NCBI GenBank assembly: GCA_013041925.1
Contig: JABDRB010000019.1
Span: forward strand, 1 to 39,741
Direction: 5' to 3'
From: Akkermansiaceae bacterium
Lineage (GTDB): Bacteria; Verrucomicrobiota; Verrucomicrobiia; Verrucomicrobiales; Akkermansiaceae
Length of the DNA: 39,741 bases
The first letter of the stretch is position 1. Each line of letters opens with the position of its first letter. Below are positions 1 through 8,029 of this stretch, piece by piece. A model generated the notes under the pieces. It was not told where the DNA came from. It saw nothing but the letters and a program-made list of their open reading frames with translations, and made no database searches. Position numbers and translations under genes: made by a program.

Positions 1-152
1 GGGTTTTTAATCGGTGTGGATTGCCAGCCGAAAACGACTTTTCCGTTGTCGATGATTTCGATTCTTCCTTGATCCTCCTTGACTTCAAAGCCGGCGGATA
101 CAGGGAGGGCGATGAGCCCAATGAGGATGATGAGCGTCTTGGGTGATTTCAT
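1..152 (-). CDS. Exported DUF6807 (PmoA-like) family protein, 3' part outside window
   Basis: Only the first 50 codons are visible; the gene runs off the left edge. The ATG at 152 opens a frame with a signal peptide (MKSPKTLIILIGLIALPVSA, likely cleaved after the Ala) followed by a mature start of the type FEVKEDQGRIEIIDNGKVVF. A short beta-rich segment with an 'I.I..NGK.VF' pattern opens DUF6807 ('methane oxygenase PmoA') proteins, which are often found beside Gfo/Idh/MocA genes in Verrucomicrobiota and Planctomycetota. The start lies 11 bases after the stop of the upstream oxidoreductase, so it is the third gene of that operon. The export signal is well supported; the family is an inference from 30 mature residues and context. 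Confidence 0.55.
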   Translation of the reverse strand, partial: MKSPKTLIILIGLIALPVSAGFEVKEDQGRIEIIDNGKVVFGWQSTPIKN

Positions 153-163
153 GGATGTGGCGA

Positions 164-1528
164 TTATTTTTTGCGGCTGAGTTGGTAGGCGTCCATGATG
201 GTCTGGTACTTGACCAACATGTTAGGAACTTCCCATTCAGGTAATTTGCCCTCTTTGAGATAGTCGAGGTAGGCTTTGGTGACTTGGGCAAAGTGTCCTT
301 CGTGGCCGATTTTGTATTTTTCGGGGATGACGACCTGCCAGCCGTTGGTTGTGGTTTTGGTGGTGACGCCGGGCCAGTTTTTCTGAAGGTCGTGCACGGC
401 GGCCTGGACGAATGTTGTGAGTCCTGTTCCTTTTTTGACGGGTTCGATATAGAGTGTCGGTTGATACCCTTGTTCGGCGCCCTGACGGATGACGAGGGCG
501 CAGTTTCGGCCCTGCATGATTGAGTAATGGGTGTCTTTGGCTCCTTTTGGTGCTTCGAAGTTCCAGATCACTGAGGTTTTGCAGTGGATACCTTTGAGGG
601 TGTAGACCATCTCACCATTGCAGTCGACTTCCAGGATGCCGTCGGCATTGATGTATTTTTTCAGGTAGTCAGGAAATGCCTCCAAGCCGGTGGCTTTTTT
701 AAATTGAGCCAAGGTCAGCTTGGTTGGCCAGGTGCGAGCGCTGAGCATTTTGACATCACTTTGTTTGAGGGTTTCACCTGGAAAACATTCCCATTGGATG
801 AGGTCGACGAGGTGGGTGGTGACATCGACGATGCCTTCGCCCTCGGCAGTGACATCGAAGAACCACGGTGGGCGTTTGAGCGGTTTGCCTGAGACGTATT
901 TGAAGTAGTGGTGTACACTTTCCTTGGTGACGGCGGGTTGTTCTGGGGTGCCTGTGGCCTGTTGTCCGTAGAGCGCGGGTATTTGTGAGAGCTCGCGTTG
1001 CAGGATGGTGGTGATTTCATGACGTTCGGTCATGATGTCGTAGAGCAGGACGTTTTTTTCCTGAGCGACTTTGAAAGCCTCGCGCAGTTTGGTCATGCCC
1101 TCGGGGTTGATCACCATCGGCTTATCGGCGAGCACGTTGATGCCGGCTTTGACCGATGCGAGGATGTTGTCTGTTTTCCGTGAATTGTCGCCAGCGAGGA
1201 TGACGACGTTGCCGGGGCGCTGTTTGAGCATCGCCTCCAGGCTGTTGTCGGTGCGATGGACTTGCGTCTTCCAGTGGGTCGGGTTCTCGGGTCGGGTGTT
1301 GAATCCGTTGATCCGTTTCAGGTGGAGGTCGAGGTCTGGGCTAGTGGGCGCAAAGACATGCACGGCCGGCGAGACATCGTCATACATGGATTTCTGCACC
1401 AGGGCGGCATGGAAGTGCCCAGGGTCAAGCGTCATGAGTCGGACGGGTTTTTGCTCGGCGTTTAACGGGAGCAGGGAAATGAGGCCGGCGGCGGCGAGTG
1501 TGCTGGCCCGTGAAGTGATAGTCATCAT
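164..1528 (-). CDS. Exported Gfo/Idh/MocA-like oxidoreductase with putative oxidoreductase C-terminal domain
   Basis: 454 aa. A short hydrophobic leader (about residues 5-24) is followed by a Rossmann-like half. The usual EKP motif appears as DKPMV in 'NVLADKPMV' (about residue 140), and the preceding 'VVILAGDN...KTDNILASVKAGINVLADKP' layout is typical of NAD(P)-dependent Gfo/Idh/MocA dehydrogenases. The second half matches the long 'putative oxidoreductase C-terminal' type, with a conserved 'GIVDVTTHLVDLIQWE' segment. Members probably oxidise or epimerise sugars, here in the periplasm if the leader is cleaved; the substrate is unknown. It sits 20 bases downstream of a second Gfo/Idh/MocA gene and 11 bases upstream of the DUF6807-like gene, all transcribed leftward. 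The start could be either of two consecutive ATGs (1528 or 1525). Confidence 0.85.
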   Translation of the reverse strand: MMTITSRASTLAAAGLISLLPLNAEQKPVRLMTLDPGHFHAALVQKSMYDDVSPAVHVFAPTSPDLDLHLKRINGFNTRPENPTHWKTQVHRTDNSLEAMLKQRPGNVVILAGDNSRKTDNILASVKAGINVLADKPMVINPEGMTKLREAFKVAQEKNVLLYDIMTERHEITTILQRELSQIPALYGQQATGTPEQPAVTKESVHHYFKYVSGKPLKRPPWFFDVTAEGEGIVDVTTHLVDLIQWECFPGETLKQSDVKMLSARTWPTKLTLAQFKKATGLEAFPDYLKKYINADGILEVDCNGEMVYTLKGIHCKTSVIWNFEAPKGAKDTHYSIMQGRNCALVIRQGAEQGYQPTLYIEPVKKGTGLTTFVQAAVHDLQKNWPGVTTKTTTNGWQVVIPEKYKIGHEGHFAQVTKAYLDYLKEGKLPEWEVPNMLVKYQTIMDAYQLSRKK

Positions 1529-1548
1529 CGTGTTTTTGGGTTCGGGTG

Positions 1549-2979
1549 TTAGCCTTTTTGGACTTTATCGGCAAATTGCTGGATACCGTAGGGTGCGCGT
1601 TCTGCGCGTGCGCGCAGGGCATTGGCTTCGGCATCGTTGAACTGCTCCTTGACGGGGTCCCATTTCAGCGGGCGGGCGAGTTTCATGCCAATCCAAGACA
1701 CCATACAGGCGGAGCATGATCGGTGACCCGTTTCTACGTTGGTGACGGCACTGCGGCCTTCCTTGACGGCTTGGAACCAGTCGAGATGGTGGTCCCAGTT
1801 TGGGCTGCGGTGCAGTTGCACATCGTCTTTGCTGAGGTCGGAGGTGATCCAGCTTTGATTGCTGGCATCAAAGGCCTTGGTGGCTTTTTTGCCGGCGGTC
1901 GGGTCGCTCTTGGTCGCCGTATAGCTGCCTCGGCTCACCCAGATCCAACCCTCGTCGCCCTCGAATCGGATGCCGTTAGGAAGTTTGTGGCTGACCTCGA
2001 GTTCGACACCATTGGCGTAGGTGAGCGCGATATTGTAATCTCCGTGGACATCCCAGAAGCTGTCTTTGCCAGGCCAGCTAGCGGAGGCATTGATGGCAAT
2101 GGGGCCTGTATATTCCGTGTCCATTCCCCAGTGGGCGATATCGAGGTGGTGAGACCCCCAACCTGTGATCATCCCGAGGGTGAATTGATTTTGGCGCAAC
2201 CAGCCAGGACGACCTTTCAGACTGCCATCGGTGTGAACGCGGTCAACGGTATAGGGGACTTCAGCTGTGGAGCCGAGCCATTGATTGTAGTCGAGGTGCT
2301 TGGGCACGGGGACAATTTTTCCATTCCCACCTGATGGGTCACTGGGTAAGCCAATTTTGATGCGGCGGACTTTGCCAATTTTGCCATTGCGGACGAGTTG
2401 GCAGGCGCGGTGAAATTGTTCAGTCGACCGTTGTTGCGAGCCGATTTGGAGGATGCGGTTATTGGCTCGGACGATATCGGATGCCATGCGGCCCTCGGTG
2501 AGGGTGAGGGTGAGGGGTTTTTGGACGTAGATGTGTTTGCCTGCGAGGGCGGCCTCGATGACGGGTTGGGCGTGCCAGTGCTCGGGTGTGCTGATCATAA
2601 CGGCATCAACGTCATCTCGGGCGATCAAATCGCGATAATCACAACTGGTGGCAATCTTGGGCGCCTCGCCGAGTGATTTTTTGTAAGAGTTCTCGACCTT
2701 TTGCTTTGCCCAAGCGACGCGTTGAGAATCGACATCACAGACGCCGACGATACGTGCTAGGTCAGGGTGGCGTAGTGCTCCCGGCATGTCCATGCCATGG
2801 GCAATCCTGCCGCAACCGATCTGGACGACGCGAAGGGGTTTAGCGGTTTTGGCGGCCTTGGCCGCTGCCGTGGATTTGGAAGTCACGATCGCAGGGAAGC
2901 TGATGGCTGCGGTTGTGGCGGCCGTGCCACGGAGGAACTGGCGGCGGCTGACTTGATGAATGGATGATTTATTTTTCAT
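1549..2979 (-). CDS. Gfo/Idh/MocA family oxidoreductase with Tat signal
   Basis: 476 aa. The N-terminus has a twin-arginine signal (SRRQFLRG, residues 9-16, then a hydrophobic Ala-rich stretch to about 40), so the protein is probably exported folded with its cofactor. The nucleotide-binding motif is GCGRIAHG, and the Gfo/Idh 'EKP' region reads HIYVQKPLTLT with the usual 'PEHWHAQPVIEAALAGKH' lead-in. The C-terminal half has the family's beta-sheet substrate domain ('GWGSHHLDIAHWGMD' carries the conserved His-Asp-His region). It is the promoter-proximal gene of a leftward operon with 164-1528 and the DUF6807-like gene. Verrucomicrobiota carry many such exported sugar dehydrogenases; the substrate cannot be deduced. 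A perfect palindrome lies about 90 bases upstream. Confidence 0.92.
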   Translation of the reverse strand: MKNKSSIHQVSRRQFLRGTAATTAAISFPAIVTSKSTAAAKAAKTAKPLRVVQIGCGRIAHGMDMPGALRHPDLARIVGVCDVDSQRVAWAKQKVENSYKKSLGEAPKIATSCDYRDLIARDDVDAVMISTPEHWHAQPVIEAALAGKHIYVQKPLTLTLTEGRMASDIVRANNRILQIGSQQRSTEQFHRACQLVRNGKIGKVRRIKIGLPSDPSGGNGKIVPVPKHLDYNQWLGSTAEVPYTVDRVHTDGSLKGRPGWLRQNQFTLGMITGWGSHHLDIAHWGMDTEYTGPIAINASASWPGKDSFWDVHGDYNIALTYANGVELEVSHKLPNGIRFEGDEGWIWVSRGSYTATKSDPTAGKKATKAFDASNQSWITSDLSKDDVQLHRSPNWDHHLDWFQAVKEGRSAVTNVETGHRSCSACMVSWIGMKLARPLKWDPVKEQFNDAEANALRARAERAPYGIQQFADKVQKG

Positions 2980-3070
2980 GATGGATTAAGATGTTTGAGC
3001 GTGGGTTATGCGGGGAGTCGGTTGGAGCATAGAGGATCGTTTATTGCTGTATTTGGAATACGAGGCCGAA

Positions 3071-3084
3071 TGACAAATTTGTCA
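3071..3084. promoter_or_regulatory. Perfect 14-bp palindrome, candidate operator of the Gfo/Idh/MocA operon
   Basis: TGACAAATTTGTCA is its own reverse complement. It lies in the 156-base gap between the glutamate-synthase-like gene and the oxidoreductase operon, about 92 bases before the oxidoreductase start. On the minus strand its right half contains TTGTCA, a 5/6 match to a -35 hexamer, with AATACA 17 bases further on as a weak -10. An operator covering the -35 is therefore plausible. The binding protein is unknown. Confidence 0.45.
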
Positions 3085-3133
3085 GATCCGTGGGTTTTTT
3101 CAAGAAGTTGTTTTTGAGCCGCGGAGGGTTTAG

Positions 3134-3155
3134 CGTCATGATACCGTCATGATAC
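3134..3155. repeat. Perfect tandem duplication of an 11-mer at the 3' end of the glutamate-synthase-like gene
   Basis: CGTCATGATAC occurs twice in direct succession (3134-3144, 3145-3155). On the minus strand the second copy shifts the frame and supplies the present stop (TGA at 3138-3136). With a single copy the frame would continue about 30 codons further left. Confidence 0.8.
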
Positions 3156-4671
3156 CTGAGATCTTACTGCAGTCGCGATCACAGGGGCACTGTCGGACGA
3201 GTTCGTAGCCAAAGGCTTCCTTGAAGGATAGCGAGCCTAGCTGTCCGTCGAGGATTTCAAAATGCTCGGTGGTGACAAAGGCAGGGTGGCAGAAGCCGGC
3301 AGCGTGGCAGAGTTTAATGAGTTCGTGACGTAGGGTGACGATATAGTTGGCGAGGCGTGCCGATTTTAATGTCGGGTCGAGCCCGCGCATGAGCCATTTG
3401 TTGTGGGTGGCGATGCCGGCGGGGCAATGTCCAGTGTGGCAGCGTTGCGCTTGAATGCATCCGATGGATATCATGGCTTCGCGAGCGATGGAAATCATAT
3501 CGCAGCCGAGGCCAAAGGCGAACAGCGCGTCCATGGGGAAGCCAAGTTTTCCAGAGCCGATAAATATAACGCGCTCACTTAGCCCGGCATGGGAAAAAAT
3601 TGAGTAGACGCGGGCGAAGGCAAGTTTGAAGGGGAGGGCAACGTGATCGGCAAAGACAAGCGGTGCCGCTCCGGTGCCACCTTCACCTCCGTCGATAGCG
3701 ATGAAATCAACGCCGCGCGTACCATCTTTCATGAGTTCGGCCAGTTCATGCCAGAACTCGATCTGTCCAACTGCAGACTTAACTCCCACGGGGAGACCGG
3801 TGGCTGTGGCGATGTCCTCGACGAATTGTAAGAGGGTGTCGGTATCGTGAAAGGTGCTGTGGCACGGTGGGCTGGCGCAGTCGCGATCTTGCGGGATCCC
3901 ACGGGCGGCTGCTATTTCTGCGGTAATTTTTGCCTTCGGTAGAAGTCCACCGATGCCAGGTTTTGCTCCTTGGCTGATTTTAATTTCGATGGCCTTAATA
4001 GAGGGGTTGCTGTTGACGGTTTGCAGCAGGGCATCGAGAGAGAAATCTCCTTTGTCGTCTCGGCACCCGAAGTAGCCAGTGCCGAGCTGGAGGATGAGGT
4101 CGCCGCCGTGTTGATGGTGGGCGGATACACCGCCCTCGCCGCTATTATGCAGGCACTCAGCGAGGGAGCAGCCCTTATTGAGAGCCTCGATGGCGGCGCT
4201 GCCTAGCGAGCCGAAGCTCATGGCTGAGATGTTCACCACCGAGCGTGGTCGGAAAGATTTTTTGCGACCCCGTGCCGCCCCCATGACCTTAGCACAGGGG
4301 ATGGGGTGGAGCGGGTCGTATGAGTCACCGGCGACAGGCGTATCATTGTAGGGGAAGGTGGACTGTTTAAGGATTAGGTAATTGGATGTGAGTTCGATGT
4401 CGTTGTCGGTCCCAAACCCGAAGTAGTTATTTTCATTTTTGGATGAGGCGTAAACCCAGCGTCGCTGGTCGCGTGAAAAGGGTCGCTCCTCGTTATTGTT
4501 CGTGACGATATACTGGCGTAGCTCTGGGCCAACAGTTTCGAAAATATAGCGGAAGTGTCCGATGATCGGGAAGTTTCTTAAGATGGCGTGGCGTTTCTGC
4601 AGGAGGTCATAGATGATGACGCCTGTTAACAGTATTCCGGTGGCAATGAGGGTGATGATAGACCAGTGCAT
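3136..4671 (-). CDS. FMN-binding glutamate synthase family protein, membrane-anchored
   Basis: 511 aa from the ATG at 4671. One transmembrane segment (about residues 3-22) is followed by the family's 'YDLLQKRHAILRNFPIIGH' signature. The body is the FMN-binding alpha/beta barrel of the GltB synthase domain: 'SFGSLGSAAIEALNKG', 'KISQGAKPGIGG', 'IDGGEGGTGAAP', and the 3Fe-4S cysteines in CIQAQRCHTGHCPAGIATHN (about 403-422). The amidotransferase domain of GltB is absent, as is usual for this stand-alone family, whose substrate is not established. A TTG at 4707 would add 12 residues, but it lies inside a strong inverted repeat, and the ATG gives a compact membrane anchor, so 4671 is preferred. 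The C-terminus has been altered by an 11-bp duplication. Confidence 0.9.
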   Translation of the reverse strand: MHWSIITLIATGILLTGVIIYDLLQKRHAILRNFPIIGHFRYIFETVGPELRQYIVTNNNEERPFSRDQRRWVYASSKNENNYFGFGTDNDIELTSNYLILKQSTFPYNDTPVAGDSYDPLHPIPCAKVMGAARGRKKSFRPRSVVNISAMSFGSLGSAAIEALNKGCSLAECLHNSGEGGVSAHHQHGGDLILQLGTGYFGCRDDKGDFSLDALLQTVNSNPSIKAIEIKISQGAKPGIGGLLPKAKITAEIAAARGIPQDRDCASPPCHSTFHDTDTLLQFVEDIATATGLPVGVKSAVGQIEFWHELAELMKDGTRGVDFIAIDGGEGGTGAAPLVFADHVALPFKLAFARVYSIFSHAGLSERVIFIGSGKLGFPMDALFAFGLGCDMISIAREAMISIGCIQAQRCHTGHCPAGIATHNKWLMRGLDPTLKSARLANYIVTLRHELIKLCHAAGFCHPAFVTTEHFEILDGQLGSLSFKEAFGYELVRQCPCDRDCSKISGIMTVS

Positions 4672-4694
4672 GTTCTCGAGACAGAAGTGGGTTA

Positions 4695-4723
4695 TGAGAT
4701 AACTCAACTTGAGCCTTATCTCA
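4695..4723. promoter_or_regulatory. Near-perfect inverted repeat upstream of the glutamate-synthase-like gene
   Basis: TGAGATAA (4695-4702) pairs with TTATCTCA (4716-4723). Inside these arms CTCAA (4703-4707) pairs with TTGAG (4709-4713), leaving only an unpaired CC and a one-base centre: 13 complementary pairs within 29 bases. It starts 24 bases upstream of the ATG at 4671. With a one-base loop it is better read as a protein-binding dyad than as an RNA hairpin. It covers the alternative TTG start and so argues against it. Confidence 0.5.
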
Positions 4724-4765
4724 GTTGAAATCCAGCAGATTTACGAGGAACCCATAAACGGAGTG

Positions 4766-4784
4766 ACAGGTTAGCCTTGTCTAA
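4766..4784 (+). promoter_or_regulatory. DtxR-box-like operator in front of the iron-uptake operon
   Basis: The 19-mer ACAGGTTAGCCTTGTCTAA matches the classical DtxR/IdeR consensus (TTAGGTTAGCCTAACCTAA) at 14 of 19 positions by my alignment, with an inner TTAG-N6-CTAA dyad (4771-4774, 4781-4784). It lies 46 bases before the start of a gene encoding a DtxR-type regulator fused to FeoA, so autoregulation by iron is the simple reading. A TTGACC hexamer at 4795-4800 could be a -35 box, but no convincing -10 follows. Confidence 0.5.
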
Positions 4785-4829
4785 TTTTATTTGCTTGACC
4801 TTATTTGAGGGATCTCATACAGGGCAGAC

Positions 4830-5795
4830 ATGGCAAATGATCGTCGGTCCCATCGGGAGATTGAGTTGGAGGATGCGCTTAAACACCTATTTGATTGTGA
4901 AGAGGTTGGCAGTGCCGCGAGTGTGGATAGTCTATCGGGAGCCCTGCAGGTGCGAGGTGAGCAGTCGACGATGATTTTAGGTCGATTGCGGTCTCAGGGC
5001 TTGGCCGAGCCTCGGGGGGATGTTTGGTTGCTTACCGAGGATGGGCAGAAGTCCGCCATGGCGATGGTGCGTCGGCACCGACTTTATGAAACCTGGTTGG
5101 CTCAGGAAGAAGGGGTGCCGATCGAAGAATTGCATCGAAGGGCGCAGGTCGAGGAGCATCTGTTGAGTCTTGATCAGGTTGATGCGTTCGCGAACAAGTT
5201 AGGAAACCCACGATTTGATCCACATGGTGACCCGATACCGACCCGTGATGGTGAGATACCCATGGCTCGCCGTGTTTCGCTGGCAGAGTGGGATTTGAGA
5301 AAGCCTGCGATGATAGAACACGTTGAGGATGAGCCGGTGAGTATGTATCGAGGTATTGTCAAAGACGGGTTGTATGCGGGTATGGTTCTAATGGAAATGG
5401 AAAGTCTTCCAGATGGTGGTGTAAGCCTGACGACGGATGGTCGGAAATTGGTAGTGGCTCCTGAGTTGCTAGGTATGATCCACGTTGATGCAGTGGATCA
5501 ACAAAAGATGATGCCTGAGGGGGTGAGTCGGTTGAGTGAACTTGCGGTTGGTGAGGAGGGGGTTGTGTATGGTTTGTCTGCGGCGTGTTATGGGCCAGAG
5601 CGGAGGAGGTTGCTGGATATAGGGATTGTTCCGGGAACTCGAATTCGATGTCAGTTTCAGAGTCCCTTTGGATCGCCTCGATCCTATCAAATCCGTGGTG
5701 CTCTGTTTGGTTTTCGTGATGAACAAGCAGACAAGGTGTTGCTTGCTCCAAGTTGTGCAGCCACCAATAAAAATCAAGCCAATCAAGAAGCATGA
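4830..5795 (+). CDS. DtxR-type metalloregulator fused to a FeoA domain
   Basis: 321 aa. Residues about 10-75 are a winged helix (ends 'RSQGLAEPRGDVWLLTEDGQ'). Residues 76-135 are the DtxR dimerisation/metal region, with RRHRLYE, VEEHLLS and LGNPRFDPHGDPIP, closely following known DtxR/IdeR/MntR proteins. A middle SH3-like segment (about 165-230) precedes a C-terminal FeoA domain (about 232-308: 'LSELAVGEEGVVYGL', 'RRRLLDIGIVPGTRI', ending 'DKVLLAP'). FeoA is normally a separate small protein that supports FeoB; here sensor and FeoA are one polypeptide. The stop overlaps the feoB start (ATGA), indicating coupled translation. The RBS is a modest AGGG six bases before the ATG. The predicted role is iron- or manganese-dependent repression of its own operon plus a FeoA function. 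Confidence 0.88.
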   Translation: MANDRRSHREIELEDALKHLFDCEEVGSAASVDSLSGALQVRGEQSTMILGRLRSQGLAEPRGDVWLLTEDGQKSAMAMVRRHRLYETWLAQEEGVPIEELHRRAQVEEHLLSLDQVDAFANKLGNPRFDPHGDPIPTRDGEIPMARRVSLAEWDLRKPAMIEHVEDEPVSMYRGIVKDGLYAGMVLMEMESLPDGGVSLTTDGRKLVVAPELLGMIHVDAVDQQKMMPEGVSRLSELAVGEEGVVYGLSAACYGPERRRLLDIGIVPGTRIRCQFQSPFGSPRSYQIRGALFGFRDEQADKVLLAPSCAATNKNQANQEA

Positions 5796-8029
5796 GTTCT
5801 AATCTATCTGATCAACCCGTGGATCATCCATCAAGTGATGCCTGTCTGAGGTGTCCATCACGCCATGGCCTGTTGCGGAAATTAGGCGTGAATGTAGAAG
5901 ATTCTGATTATGTGGTTGCGCTGGCGGGAAACCCAAATACGGGAAAAACGACCGTGTTTAATGCGCTGACTGGGTTGAGGATGCATACGGGAAACTGGCC
6001 GGGAAAAACAATTTCACGTGCTGAGGGCGCGTTTTCTTATGATGATAAACAGTTTAAGATCGTCGACCTCCCTGGCACGTATTCTCTGCTTTCGGCCTCG
6101 CCCGACGAGGAGGTGGCGCGAGGTTTTCTTCTTTTTGGGCAGCCCGATGTCACCTTAATTGTCGTCGATGCCACCAGCCTCGAGCGTAACCTTAATTTAA
6201 CGCTTCAGGTGCTTCAGATTACGCGTCGTGCGGTGATATGTCTGAACCTGATGGATGAAGCTGAGGCTCATGGTATCGAGATTGATGTTCGTCATTTATC
6301 GCGGGAGTTAGGTGTTCCAGTGGTTCCCTGCTCGGCGCGATCGGGTGAGGGGGTTCCCGAGCTACTGCGTGAGGTGGCCCATATGGCGAAGCTGCCAAAA
6401 GAACCGGAGCCATTAAAACTGAAACTTGAAATACCTGGGCTCCGTGGCCTCCTGAAAAAAATGGAAGGCGAGGTGAAGTCGGCGTTTCCTGATCTACAGC
6501 AAACCCGCTGGGTGGCGCTTAGGTTGTTAGAAGGGGATCGTGAAGTGATCGATGCGGTGAGGTCAAAGGATTTAGCTCAGCTATCGACTGTTTCCCAGAC
6601 GTTTGAGCCACAAGATGAATCAGCGTATGATCGTGTGCTCACCATCGCGCATGAGTTGAGCTGGGGTTTGCCTCAGAACCTTCACGATCGAGTGACCGAA
6701 ACGATCTATGGGGAGGCGGCAAAAATTGCGTCCCGCAGTGTGACTCGTCAGGGGAGGTCCTCTCGCCTTGCCTGGCAGCAGCGAGTGGATCGGTTGCTTA
6801 CTCATCCTGTGACGGCATTTCCTGTGATGTTGGCCGTGTTGGGGGTTGTTCTGTGGTTGACCATTACCGGAGCTAATCTGCCATCACAATGGCTTGCGAC
6901 CTTGTTGGTGGACCAAGGGCATACGGTGATTTCCTCATGGTTTGAAATGATGGGATCTCCCGCGTGGTTGAAGGGGTTGGTGGTGGACGGGATGTATCTG
7001 GCCACCGCTTGGGTGATCTCGGTGATGCTGCCTCCCATGGCGATTTTTTTCCCGTGTTTTACCTTGCTTGAGGATTTGGGGTTTTTGCCACGTGTGGCGT
7101 TCAATCTCGACCGTATGTTCCAGAAAGTTGGGGCTCATGGTAAGCAGGCATTGACGATGGCGATGGGGTTGGGCTGCAATGCCGCTGGAGTGGTTGCGGC
7201 GCGAGTGATCGACTCGCCACGGGAGCGATTGATTGCGATTATTACTAATAATTTTGCACTCTGTAATGGTCGATGGCCGACGCAGATATTACTAGCGACG
7301 ATCTTTATTGGGGCTGCTGTGCCGGCGGCATGGTCGAGTTTAGCCGTGATGGGATCGGTATTTTTGGTCACCTTGCTCGGTTTTGGGCTGACCCTGCTGA
7401 GCTCGTGGATGTTGGCGAGGACGGTGCTGCGTGGAGAGGCGACCTCGTTTTCTCTGGAGCTGCCGCCGTATCGCCCACCTCAAATTCTCAGCACGCTATA
7501 CAGGTCACTGATTGACCGCACCTTGATTGTGTTATGGCGAGCCGTTGTGTTTGCCCTACCAGCGGGGGCTGTAATTTGGTTGGTGGCCAATGTTTCGTGG
7601 GGCGATCATTCGCTGGCGCACGGGTTGATTGCGTTTTTGGAGTCGCCCGCTCAGTTGATGGGGCTCACGGGGGTTATTTTGTTGGCCTATATTGTGGCGA
7701 TCCCAGCCAATGAAATTGTGATCCCAACGATTCTGATGCTGAGTGTATTGGTTACGGGTCAATCCGAACTGGGTGAGGGGGCGGGTGTGATGTTTGAAAC
7801 GGGGAACGAGGGCATTCATCAAATCTTGATGAATGCTGGCTGGACGATGTTGACGGTGGTGAGTCTGATGCTGTTTTCACTTTGCCATAACCCATGCAGC
7901 ACGACGATCTACACGATTTATCGTGAAACACGATCATGGAAATGGACCTGGGTGGCAACGTTTTTGCCTTTGGTTTTTGGGGTGGTTATCTGTGTCACTT
8001 TGGCCACTGTCTGGAGGGTATTTGTTTAA
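5792..8029 (+). CDS. feoB: Ferrous iron transporter FeoB
   Basis: 745 aa, usual length. The cytoplasmic G domain has G1 GNPNTGKT (46-53), G3 DLPG (92-95), G4 NLMD (152-155) and a SAR G5 motif; a helical GDI-like linker follows to about 340. The C-terminal half is polytopic with the Gate motifs (a 'PCFTLLEDLGFLPRVAF' segment, 'GLGCNAAGV', 'NNFALCNGRWP', and 'CHNPCSTT' near the C-terminus). It imports Fe(II) across the inner membrane using GTP. The N-terminus carries CLRC..RHG before the G domain, a small Cys pair seen in some FeoBs. The start overlaps the stop of the DtxR-FeoA gene by four bases. The 3' end overlaps the convergent flavoprotein gene by four bases, with no terminator between them. 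Confidence 0.97.
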   Translation: MSSNLSDQPVDHPSSDACLRCPSRHGLLRKLGVNVEDSDYVVALAGNPNTGKTTVFNALTGLRMHTGNWPGKTISRAEGAFSYDDKQFKIVDLPGTYSLLSASPDEEVARGFLLFGQPDVTLIVVDATSLERNLNLTLQVLQITRRAVICLNLMDEAEAHGIEIDVRHLSRELGVPVVPCSARSGEGVPELLREVAHMAKLPKEPEPLKLKLEIPGLRGLLKKMEGEVKSAFPDLQQTRWVALRLLEGDREVIDAVRSKDLAQLSTVSQTFEPQDESAYDRVLTIAHELSWGLPQNLHDRVTETIYGEAAKIASRSVTRQGRSSRLAWQQRVDRLLTHPVTAFPVMLAVLGVVLWLTITGANLPSQWLATLLVDQGHTVISSWFEMMGSPAWLKGLVVDGMYLATAWVISVMLPPMAIFFPCFTLLEDLGFLPRVAFNLDRMFQKVGAHGKQALTMAMGLGCNAAGVVAARVIDSPRERLIAIITNNFALCNGRWPTQILLATIFIGAAVPAAWSSLAVMGSVFLVTLLGFGLTLLSSWMLARTVLRGEATSFSLELPPYRPPQILSTLYRSLIDRTLIVLWRAVVFALPAGAVIWLVANVSWGDHSLAHGLIAFLESPAQLMGLTGVILLAYIVAIPANEIVIPTILMLSVLVTGQSELGEGAGVMFETGNEGIHQILMNAGWTMLTVVSLMLFSLCHNPCSTTIYTIYRETRSWKWTWVATFLPLVFGVVICVTLATVWRVFV

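Noticed and set aside
1071-1640. A 189-residue plus-strand open frame across the Gfo/Idh/MocA genes
   Set aside because: It is antisense to two well-supported genes and has no recognisable domain; it is a by-product of G+C-rich codon use.
2492-2517. Repeated GAGGGT units
   Set aside because: They fall inside the Gfo/Idh/MocA gene and only reflect a Thr-Leu-Thr-Leu-Thr stretch.
4705-4707. TTG as start of the glutamate-synthase-like protein
   Set aside because: It lies inside a 29-bp inverted repeat and adds residues not typical of the family; the ATG at 4671 fits better.
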